A program made the translations under genes and the position numbers. Shown here in pieces: positions 1-39,130 of a stretch of DNA of 39,130 nt (position 1 is its first letter; each line of letters starts with the position of its first letter). The stretch covers positions 1 through 39,130 of the forward strand of contig JAIPMN010000070.1 of assembly GCA_020650975.1 (NCBI GenBank). Direction: 5' to 3'. The notes beneath the pieces were generated by a model. It had not been told where the DNA came from and did not search any database. It worked only from the letters and a program-made list of their open reading frames with translations. Source of the DNA: Apostichopus californicus. Lineage: Eukaryota; Echinodermata; Holothuroidea; Aspidochirotida; Stichopodidae.

Positions 1-545
1 GATTTATTAAAGTGATGCCCCGTAATTTTACCGTGCGTTACTCACGGGATTAACCACGGTCAGCTGACCTGAATGGACCAATAGGATTTAGGAATCTTTA
101 CTAAGTATGGATGAATACATAATAATGCTGCATATTAGATGTTTGGGGAATCAGCCACAAATTATGAAACATATATAGAAAAGCACTCTTTATTTATAAA
201 TAAAATTAATAAACTTGTTCCCAAACCCACGTGAGTTAGTTTGCGCAGAACAGGAAAGTGTCGTTGGTGAAACACAGCCAGATCTTGTCAAAATAAGTAT
301 CCTGTCAAAATTGATGTAGCTCTCAGACCTGTTAAATGAAATATTATGTTCACACGCACGCCACCTTGAGAATAGCATTTTTTAAAATTACAATTAGTCT
401 GCACAAAGCCCCAAATTGAATATAAAGAACAAATGGACCACGTCTGTTACACGTTTGTCCGTCTTGTTAAGACGTATCAAACACTACTTTATCGTACATA
501 TACATTTAGATATTAAGTATATATATATGTTTGCTTTCTTCGCAG
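1..545 (+). other. Intron sequence upstream of the first visible nAChR exon
   Basis: AT-rich non-coding sequence. It ends in a T-rich tract and a CGCAG acceptor at 541-545 that opens the receptor exon at 546. I see no exon for the earlier extracellular domain here, so those exons lie to the left of the window. Confidence 0.6.
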
Positions 546-1536
546 CGCTGATGGGAAGTACGAGGTAACATTGATGACCAAGGCCCTGGTCTACCCGTCT
601 GGATACATCTACTGGCTCCCACCCGCCATTTATAAAAGTTCGTGCACCATTGATGTAAGATATTTTCCATTCGACAGGCAAGTATGTATCATGAAATTTG
701 GGTCTTGGACTTACGACGGCCACCTGCTCAATCTACAGACGATGCACCACGAAGTAGCGCTAGAGGATTATTGGGAGAGCGGAGAATGGGATGTCGAGGC
801 GACACCGGCCACGAGACACCGCAAAAACTACAAGTGTTGCGACAACCTCTTTGTGGATATTACCTTTAACGTCACCATCCGTAGGAAACCGTTGTTTTAT
901 ACAGTCAATCTCATCATACCGTGCGTGCTCATATCCTTCTTAACAGTGCTTGTTTTTTACCTGCCCTCGGATTCCGGGGAGAAGATCACCCTGTGTATAT
1001 CCGTGCTGCTGGCTCTGACTGTGTTCCTCTTGCTGATCGCGGAGATCATCCCTCCAACCTCGCTCCTTATCCCTTTAATCGGTCGCTATCTTCTCTTTAC
1101 GATGGTACTCGTCACGTTGTCCATCGTGATAACTGTCATAGTGTTGAATATTCACTACCGCTCTCCCGCCACTCACGTCATGAAACCCTGGGTCCGGAAA
1201 GTCTTCTTGGAGTTTTTCCCGCCGCTTCTCTGCATGAAGAGACCAAAGCAATCGTCGACTGTCCGAAGGGAGAAAGACAAGGCATTCTTTGAGATGAGGG
1301 AGATGTCACGGGATGTCGAATCGATACGTAACAACGGTACGAGGGAAGGCTACGAGAACCATCACCAGGCAGGAACCAAATTGAGAACATTGTCGGACGA
1401 CCTCGGTGTCGGGGAATCCGACGGTGCGAGGAGCAGTAGAGGCGACAGGTACCAATACTCCAAGGAGCTACGACATGCCAGTGATGGAGTCAAGTTTATA
1501 GCCAATCACATGAGGGATGAAGACGCATACACAGAG
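546..1536 (+). CDS. nAChR alpha-like exon: Cys-loop to M3-M4 cytoplasmic loop
   Basis: The exon opens after the CAG at 543-545. Its first base completes a codon, followed by [13 protein letters not shown], the conserved segment before the Cys-loop. It ends at GAG|GTTTGT (donor 1537-1538). The reading frame stays open to 1593, but 1537-1593 is intron: the alternative tail is a pyrimidine-rich Ser/Pro run, and splicing at 1536 gives the canonical lead into M4. The TTG and ATG codons at 571-576 are internal, not starts. Confidence 0.93.
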
Positions 1537-2520
1537 GTTTGTTCTCTCTCTCCCTCCCTCTCTCCAGTTCTAGACCACGACGTAACGACGTAACGTAGGG
1601 ATGAGACCCCCCCCCCCCAAGGGTGTGCATGAGGCAAAATAGGGGAGATGTGTGGTGGAGATTGGAAACGATTTTGGTCCCCTGCAATTTTGGAGACACA
1701 TATTTTTAACATAGTGATTTTGTAGTTGAATTTGTTTCTAGCCTTGTCAGACAGCATGGATTACTCTCTCTTCTATTCATCCAAGCTATCATACTGCTGA
1801 ACACACCCCCTCTTCACCCTCAATTTCTCACTTTACATCCTGGAAGTGTGGCCCTGGATGTTCAATACTTTTCCACAATGGTTAGCTCCACAAGTTGGTT
1901 TGCTAAGTGTACCCAATAAGGTGTATTTGACTAAACAGAATTCGATGGCGTAGTCAAGATTATTTTGAAACAGAATTAATTGGAATGAGCGGCAGCTGTA
2001 TCGCTGTCCAGCTGCGAGACTAGCAGTGTGCTTTTCCAATATATAACAGTAAATGCTGCATTGTGATGGGTTGTGTGATAGTAAAGAGTTCTCATACGAA
2101 ACTGACTATGAAATAAACAGCGGTCAAATATTAACACACACTTGGTTGTCACTAAGATGCCCCCACCCCCCCCCCATCCCGCTTCCTCCACATTTAAATA
2201 AAAATGTAGACATGATTTTATGTTTGTTTGTGTATTTTATCCTCAATGCAGTTTCCGCTTTTCATGTTGTTCTCTTAAAGTGAAAACATCAACCAATCGT
2301 GCAAGTTGTAATCTCCTCTTCCATCAATCTAGCTAACCACTCATAACTTTCTCATCTCGTTCAGGTTACTGAGGACTGGAAGTATGTTGCTATGGTAATT
2401 GACCGGATTTTCCTGTGGATATTCTTCATCTGTGTAATTTCTGGTACGAGTGGAATCATATTATCAGCACCATTGTTATTCGAGCCCTCAAGACCACAGG
2501 CGAGGTCGGAAAATGCGTAG
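546..2520 (+). CDS. Nicotinic acetylcholine receptor alpha-like subunit, 3' part (2 exons, 5' partial)
   Basis: Pentameric ligand-gated cation channel subunit of the plasma membrane. The coding parts are join(546..1536, 2365..2520) and the junction is phase 0 (TE|VTEDW). The sequence shows the 13-residue Cys-loop ([15 protein letters not shown]), loop B (GSWTYDG), vicinal cysteines (YKCC, codons 835-840), then M1, M2 and M3, a cytoplasmic loop of about 125 residues, and M4 ([19 protein letters not shown]). Vicinal cysteines define alpha-type subunits. M2 begins GEKITL, with Glu at -1', Leu at 9' and Glu at 20', as expected of a cation-selective pore. An N-glycosylation sequon (NVT) lies just before M1. 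The signal peptide and N-terminal extracellular half are not in the window. The subtype cannot be assigned safely; it resembles the invertebrate alpha group more than alpha7. Confidence 0.95.
1537..2364 (+). other. Last nAChR intron
   Basis: 828-bp GT-AG intron. It holds C-runs at 1609-1618 and 2161-2173 and is otherwise AT-rich. It ends with TCTCATCTCGTTCAG at 2350-2364. Nothing else is recognised. Confidence 0.85.
2365..2520 (+). CDS. nAChR alpha-like terminal exon: M4 and C terminus
   Basis: The exon starts in phase 0 with [18 protein letters not shown], the strongly conserved pre-M4 amphipathic segment and start of M4. It continues through M4 and ends in a short extracellular tail (ARSENA) at the TAG in 2518-2520. 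No clear AATAAA follows closely. An ATTAAA variant near 3044 is a weak candidate for 3' end formation. Confidence 0.93.
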   Translation, partial: VTEDWKYVAMVIDRIFLWIFFICVISGTSGIILSAPLLFEPSRPQARSENA

Positions 2521-4656
2521 AACTGTTGAGACTACCAGATCGTAGACGTGAATGATCATTCGTTTGAACTAATGAGGTCTATCGTTGTTTAAACGGCACC
2601 TATACTTGATATGAGCGCAGCTTGTTAACTGGGAGCTGGAAATGTTGAGGATTAGTTAGTCTCAAGTCTTGTTGGATGTCGAAGACGAAAACCATTCTCT
2701 CGTCTTTCGAGAAAATGGTCTTGGAATGGTCTCGTCTTAAAACCAGTGTCTGCTAGTACAGCAGATTGATGCATACCGATTCCGGTAACACTCTGCCAGT
2801 GATGGTGACGACGATGAAGATGACTTCCGGTTGAGGACAATACGTCTTAGTTTAAACTGGTTACTATAACTGGTTCTTGACTTACAACTTACTAGTTAAT
2901 ATAAGTGTACTGGACAGAAAAAGAACTACTGAAAAAGTTTGTGATATGTCAAGATGATGCAGTTTTATTTAAACTAAACTATGAATAGATCATGTAAAAA
3001 TAAGTTAGTAGATCTATTTTAAACTTAAGAGCCAATTGTTCAAATTAAACTCACGAATGTAATCTTGAAGGTTTCTATTTCTTTTAATTTCTTTTAATAA
3101 TTTATAGAATTAATGAAAGTTTCCAAAAGTACCGGAAAATGTTCTTCATCCATAGAATTATCAGCATACCTTAATTAGGCTGCAAGTACATCATGAAATG
3201 GTGTAAGAAAAAGAAAAAGATTCTTAGGGACTCGACCGCAGTTTCACCTTAGGGCGACCGTTTTGGCAGGAAATGCAAACGATTGTTAAAAATGTGATTT
3301 TCTTGCAACGTGACAATCAGTCTCCGAGCAAGATGGCGGAATATCGATTGAAAAGTCCCCTCCCCCCACCAAAAAGCATGACTTTTGTTAAAGCAAACGT
3401 GGACCCAAGTGACAGGCTGCTAAGTTGATGGTTCGAACATGAACAATGCTTCGCCATGGACATGATTTATGGAGACCAAGCGTTATATGGAAATTCACTC
3501 TATATAAAAGATATCATTTGTCCATTTGATATGATATTTCTTGGCAAATATCGACCCCTATATAAAGAACCAAAGTCATCGGACTAATTCTGCTGAGATA
3601 TCGCATCTTCGTTATAAAAGGCGCCAATTAACTTAATTTGCTAGCGCCCTCTATTGGCTGGATCCTTTGAGTGCGCCCCGAATTACCAAGGTTTGTCTGG
3701 TACAAAGGGTGGTGCAGGTATAAATATATACATATATATTTGTATATAGAACTATACAAAATTTGACTTTGTAAATACGTATTTACCATGATATAAACAG
3801 AATGGGTGTATAGCCATTGTTCGTTATTCTATATTTGTATTAAGGCATGCTATTTATCGTTTTCAATGTTTAAGTTTGCTTTCTTGTATTATATTCTGTG
3901 TATTCCCTGGTGAGATATGGAAGGATTCGTTCCGAATTAATTATTATATTCTTCATTTTAGGAGCCTATATTAAGCAATTATTCAACACTGCCTATACAC
4001 TTTAGATAGGCACGATAACATGCAATCTTCCTATTTGTTCTTCATTCTCCTTGATTTCTGCAGTTAAATTTGTTGGTCCAAGAAGAAAATATAAACTATA
4101 CATAATTAAAATAACAATTAACACTGCATTATAAAGTAACAATAGGCAGTGTTAACATATAGACAACAGTGCGGCTTGCTGGTGTCATTATCTCGACGTT
4201 CAAATCATTTCTCCTCCTTACAGCCAACAACACACACACTGCTAGCGTGCTACACCCCCTCCCTCCCCCTCGTGGGGATTTTAATCATTGTTTTGAAATG
4301 AATGTGTAATTTATAGGTCATTGTATAGGACATCCAAAGACGATGGTGTCGCTAAAGTCATGAGTGCAGTGTGTGTTTGTGGGGGAGGGTGGGTGGGAAG
4401 GGGAGGTAGATTGATTTAGGGATAGTCGGTCACAATCACAACGTAAGTGAAAAATATCTTCTTTCTGGTAAAAGGCCAATTTATGGAAATAATGACCAGG
4501 ATTGGATCATGGTGGTTCATGTTGTTCTCCTGAAGGGCGTCGGAAGAGGGTAGGGTTTAATGTAGGACCTGATATTGTCAGATAAGGTCAAATTCCCTCA
4601 CCAGATCCACAAACATGCCGGTCACCCTAATTCAGCAGGGAAGAGGAAAAGGGGAG

Positions 4657-4777
4657 TTGAGAGAGAGGGGGTTTGAGAGAGAGGGGGGTTGAGAGAGAGG
4701 GGGTTGAGAGAGAGGGGGTTGAGAGGGTGGGGGTTGAGAGGATGGGGGTTGAGAGTGGGGGGTTGAGAGGGTGGGGT
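4657..4777. repeat. 15-bp GA-rich minisatellite, about 8 copies
   Basis: Tandem units of the form GAGAGAGAGGGGGTT with small changes (GAGAGGGTGGGGGTT, GAGAGGATGGGGGTT). The period of 15 keeps one frame open as a repetitive Arg/Glu/Gly/Val peptide, which is not a gene. Confidence 0.9.
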
Positions 4778-5722
4778 AGGAACTTGTGCATGTCTAAACG
4801 GGAGTTAATCCTGTGGCGATTTACTGGCTGGCTTTTGCTCTATTGTTTCAAATGACAATCTTATTTGGTATTTAATTTGTGAAGTAAGTCGTGTGGCTTT
4901 TCTAGTTATTTTTTCTTCTTGCAAGTTAGTATTGTTGTAATATCTTGTACTATTTAATCATCCTCATATTTAACCTACTTTTGGTTTTCTTTTGTAATGA
5001 TGTAAAAGACTGACTTGATGAGAAACTGGCTTTGCTACTTTCAAGAGTTTTTTAAATGATGTAATCTTCCATCAAAAGGAACATTTGTCATATTTTTCCT
5101 TCAATTTTTCTAAAAAATTTAACATATAGTTTGATATTGTTTTACAAGAACTATGACACTCACACCATGCCCCCATTCACCCCACCCCCCAAACCACAAC
5201 ACAAACATACATGTCTACAATTTTTAGATCCAGAGTAAAGAATGACAGAGCTTCTTGTCAGAGTTTTTCAATATCAATATTATTAAAATATTAACCATTC
5301 TGTGGGAGAACAAAACAGGTAAGCTTTGCACAGTAGAAATGAGAGACATTAGACACATTGGTTACAGCCTCGTTGAAATAATGCATGGAAAGTTAAAGAG
5401 TCAAATTCTTACTGGAACAAGGTGGAAAACATGGACAACATGTTAGTTAGTAAAAGAACAACAAAACTCAAATGCTAAATGTTATTTACACTCTTTGTTA
5501 TGTTTTCTTGATAAACAAACAAGCCTTTAAGATTGAGTGCCTTAACACAACCATGAAGTATAATCATATGTAGGGATTTTAAAATTGTGTCTCTACGGGA
5601 TATCTGATGCAATTAAATTCATGGATAAAAAACTTCCAGACATTTACTTCTTATCATGTAAAAGCACATATATCCAAGAATTGGTTGCATACCATTTTAT
5701 CCTTAAGTAACACATTGGATTT

Positions 5723-5752
5723 TACATACATACATACATAGATACATACAAA
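5723..5752. repeat. ATAC microsatellite
   Basis: A run of CATA/GATA tetranucleotides in the intergenic region. Confidence 0.8.
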
Positions 5753-5820
5753 CACCCACAAGCATACTATTTATATCGCTGGTTTTTTGTTTTTAATACC
5801 TCAAAGCAAAATGTACATCA

Positions 5821-5846
5821 AATAAACTTAATCAAGGACTTTTATT
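5821..5846. terminator. Candidate back-to-back polyadenylation signals
   Basis: AATAAA reads on the + strand at 5821-5826 and AATAAA reads on the - strand at 5841-5846 (TTTATT on +). The - strand signal could end the HERC1 transcript, giving a 3' UTR of about 1.6 kb. A second - strand AATAAA at 6546-6551 would give a shorter one. Assignment is by position only; no transcript evidence is available. Confidence 0.35.
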
Positions 5847-7459
5847 AAGCAATACTTTATAGACGCTAGCTCACAAATAATTATTTTTACTTGAAGTATT
5901 GACACAGTTTAACATAAGCACTTCAAATTTACAGCTTAAATAACATCATCATTGCTTATATACAAGGAGCAGTAAAGTGGGTGACAGCCCAGAATGACAC
6001 TTCATACTAAGTATTAAGGAATAAACCTTGGTCATTATTTAACCCATAGCTAGGCTACCACTTAACTGACTTTAACTCGGTCAGTCACATCTAAAGCACC
6101 TGTTAATATTATGCAAAACACTTTTAAAGCTATTCAAAATTAGCATAGTTTTACCTGGATGATAATGCCAAGGTCACCTGTCCAATCCACTGCACAAACT
6201 TCTACACTTAATGGCTAATAAGGCCGACATATACTTAAATAAAAATTCTTGTATAAAAAAAGCTAAATTTTAAAGATAATCTCAAAATGACCTCAGACTT
6301 GTTTTTCTTGTGCACACAACAATAAGTCAATTGAAACAGTGATACAATCTTCTCTTATTTAAATCCCAAACACTTGGTGCACTACAACAACAGTGTCAAT
6401 TGTTAATAACATTTATGCTATTTATCAATTTGTTTTCATAGAATACTAGCATTACACCTTCACAAATATCTTCTTCAAGTCAGAAAAGATCTCAATTAAA
6501 TATATAAAAACTGCTTAAATTATTCCTTTCATACACAAAGTATCTTTTATTGCACCAATCATGAAAACTTAAATAAGAGAATTGAAACATTGTCCATTTC
6601 CAGTTTCAACAAGTACTCTTACAAACAGCATCATGTTATGATATGAATATTGAAAGGAGGAGGAGCTATTGTCAGCAACCAACCAATGAAAAAAACCCTG
6701 TTATGAATATTTATGATCTTGCAAATTAAAAGCAGATATAATATTATGAATATTCATAAAATACCAATATTCCCTTTTTGCCACATAAATTAATTTCCAT
6801 TTCAATGGATACTTTTTACAAAAAAAGGAATATGCCAATTGTAAAAATGTTCCCCAAACCTGGATTTTGATAAGAATGTCACTGGTTTATGATTGTTGGT
6901 GAACTAAATCACGAGAAAAGAACGACTCTTTCTAGGGAGAGCTGGAGAAAATTTTACTGGCCGATAAATCAAAATATCAAAGCGATACTGACTTCACTAA
7001 GTACTTTTAAATCAACTTGGATAACAGCAATGTAACAAAGAGCTGGATGCAAGATGCACTTTGTTATTATTTGAAGCAATTCACACCAATAGCACTTGGG
7101 TAATATTCTTCATTAAAAACCTAGCTATCAAACCCATCTAGTCAGCATAAATCACACCTCCAAGGCTTCCTTAGGCCTTCACAGCAAGTATTTAGCTAAC
7201 AAAAGAAGACTTTGCCAAACAATACAACACTTTTCAAGAGAGATTATATAAATCTACAAGCAAGAAATTATCATAAATTATAAACTAACATGTAGAACAT
7301 GAATGTGTTTTTAACTTAAGCTGACCTTTGACAATGTTTGTAGATACAGAACATCTTGATGGATTAAAACAGTAAATTATTAGAGTGTTTACCTCTCCCC
7401 TTTAGCTAAGGTTGCTGTTCCTTCCTCAACGGACCTCTTGACTAAACACTGTATTTCCT
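5847..7459 (-). other. HERC1: Probable HERC1 3' UTR
   Basis: AT-rich sequence with no long frames and no recognisable exon, directly downstream of the HERC1 stop codon on the - strand. It probably holds the 3' untranslated region, with candidate poly(A) signals at 6546-6551 and 5841-5846. Confidence 0.45.
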
Positions 7460-37839
<30,380 letters not shown>

Positions 37840-38094
37840 CTATAGGCAAAAGAGAATATTTTAACCAGGTTAAAACATACAATCCCAGCTACAAAGGGCT
37901 TTAATTGTGTATAAGTGTAGACAATAATCTTCCAAAACAATCCTATAAATCTCTTAAACTGTGAGTCATTTCAAATCTGCAAAAAGTATAAAGCTGAGTG
38001 TTTTTCTTATCGAAACGAGTCAGCAGAGGTATTACTTCGACCAGGGGTTCATGACTTGTCCTGAGCATTCTGGTAGCAACAACTATGAACAGCT

Positions 38095-39130
38095 GTTACA
38101 TGGTGACAGCAGTGGGATGTGATAAATCTCCAGTGCTGTCACCATGTAATAGTCTCATGTGCTATTTCTCTAAATGTACATAAACTACCCTGAAATAGTA
38201 ATAAACATCTTGGTGGTAGCAGTTACATGTTACAAGTCTTAAGACCCATTTCTGTAACAGTAAAATCAAACTGACATTACATAGTGGCAGCAGTGGGATG
38301 TTACATGATACAAGTCTTAAGACCCACTTCTGTAACAGTAAATAAAACTGACATTAATACACAGTGGCAGCAGTGGTATGTTACATGCTACAAGTCTTAC
38401 GACCCATTTCTGTAACAGTCAATAAAACTGTAACAGTAAATAAAACTGACATTATTACACAGTGGCAGCAGTGGGATGTTACATGATACAAGTCTTAAGA
38501 CCCATTTCTGCAACAGTTATAAAACTGACATTAATACACAGTGGCAGCAGTGGGATGTTACATGATAAAAGTCTTAAGACCTATTTCTGCAACAGTAATA
38601 AAACTGACATTAATACACAGTAGCAACAGTGGGATGTTACATGATAAAAGTCTTAAGACCTATTTCTGCAACAGTAATAAAACTGACATTAATACACAGT
38701 AGCAGCAGTGGGATGTTACATGATAAAAGTCTTAAGACCTATTTCTGCAACAGTAATAAAACTGACATTAATACAGAGTGGCAGCAGTGGGATGTTACAT
38801 GCTACAAGTCTTAAGACCTATTTCTGCAACAGTAATAAAACTGACATTAATACACAGTGGCAGCAGTGGGATGTTACATGATGCAAGTCTTAAAACCTAT
38901 TTCTGCAACAGTAATAAAACTGACATTAATACACAGTGGCAGCAGTGGGATGTTACATGATAAAAGTCTTAAGACCTATTTCTGCAACAGTAATAAAACT
39001 GACATTAATACACAGTAGCAGCAGTGGGATGTTACATGATAAAAGTCTTAAGACCTATTTCTGCAACAGTAATAAAACTGACATTAATACACAGTAGCAG
39101 CAGTGGGATGTTACATGATAAAAGTCTTAA
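38095..39130. repeat. 79-bp satellite-like array, about 12 copies, running off the window
   Basis: Units anchored on AGTGGCAGCAGTGGGATGTT start at 38283, 38363, 38461, 38540, 38619, 38698, 38777, 38856, 38935, 39014 and 39093. The spacing is 79 bp apart from 80 and 98 near the left end. The array lies in the HERC1 intron upstream of exon 1 and continues past 39130. The body of that intron from 37840 to 38095 is plain. Confidence 0.95.

Larger units (their letters stand above)
2521..5820. other. Intergenic region between convergent genes (includes nAChR 3' UTR)
   Basis: No convincing coding sequence on either strand. Contents are AT-rich DNA with alternating TA near 3720-3750, a G-rich stretch at 4378-4408, a 15-bp GA-rich minisatellite at 4657-4777, a short inverted repeat at 3985-4155 and an ATAC microsatellite at 5723-5752. 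The 3' UTR boundary of the receptor gene cannot be fixed from sequence. Confidence 0.6.

Noticed and set aside
571-1593. Treating 571 as a start codon and 1593 as the stop of a single-exon receptor
   Set aside because: Conserved sequence continues upstream to an AG acceptor at 545, and the M4 exon at 2365 joins in phase from a donor at 1537. The frame after 1536 is intronic.
4673-4855. 60-codon open frame on + in the intergenic region
   Set aside because: Its start is the 15-bp GA minisatellite and the rest is short and unremarkable.

Overview
The window is animal nuclear DNA: spliced genes with GT-AG introns of a few hundred bases, AT-rich non-coding sequence, many intronic minisatellites and a tRNA-derived SINE-like element. 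Both genes are metazoan families. The compact introns, the alpha-type nicotinic receptor and the general texture suggest a marine invertebrate. An echinoderm or another non-vertebrate deuterostome is my guess, but the sequence does not prove it.

Left side, + strand (1-2520): the 3' end of a nicotinic acetylcholine receptor alpha-like subunit gene. One long exon (546-1536) encodes the Cys-loop, loop C with its vicinal cysteines, M1-M3 and the cytoplasmic loop. A last exon (2365-2520) encodes M4 and the C terminus. The exons for the signal peptide and first half of the extracellular domain lie to the left of the window.

Middle (2521-7459): tail-to-tail intergenic space plus the probable 3' UTR of the second gene. 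It holds simple repeats, a 15-bp GA-rich minisatellite and possible polyadenylation signals on both strands near 5821-5846.

Right side, - strand (7460-37839 and beyond): the C-terminal part of one giant gene, the E3 ubiquitin ligase HERC1. I reconstructed 38 exons. All junctions are GT-AG and all phases agree, giving 8,175 coding bases (2,724 residues plus stop). In transcript order they encode an acidic region, the segment that should follow the SPRY domain, a charged and low-complexity region, a UBA-like motif, a Cys/His-rich zinc-finger-like module, helical repeats, a WD40-like propeller, a seven-blade RCC1-like propeller and the HECT domain. The catalytic Cys codon is at 7616-7618. The N-terminal half of the protein lies beyond 39130.

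No previously undescribed system is evident. The most unusual thing is the intron content. At least ten tandem arrays sit in HERC1 introns. Several carry copies of real exon-intron boundaries (11941-12150, 16980-17540, 36402-36660) or an array of seven perfect consensus 5' splice sites (10533-10708) beside an authentic donor that looks weaker.
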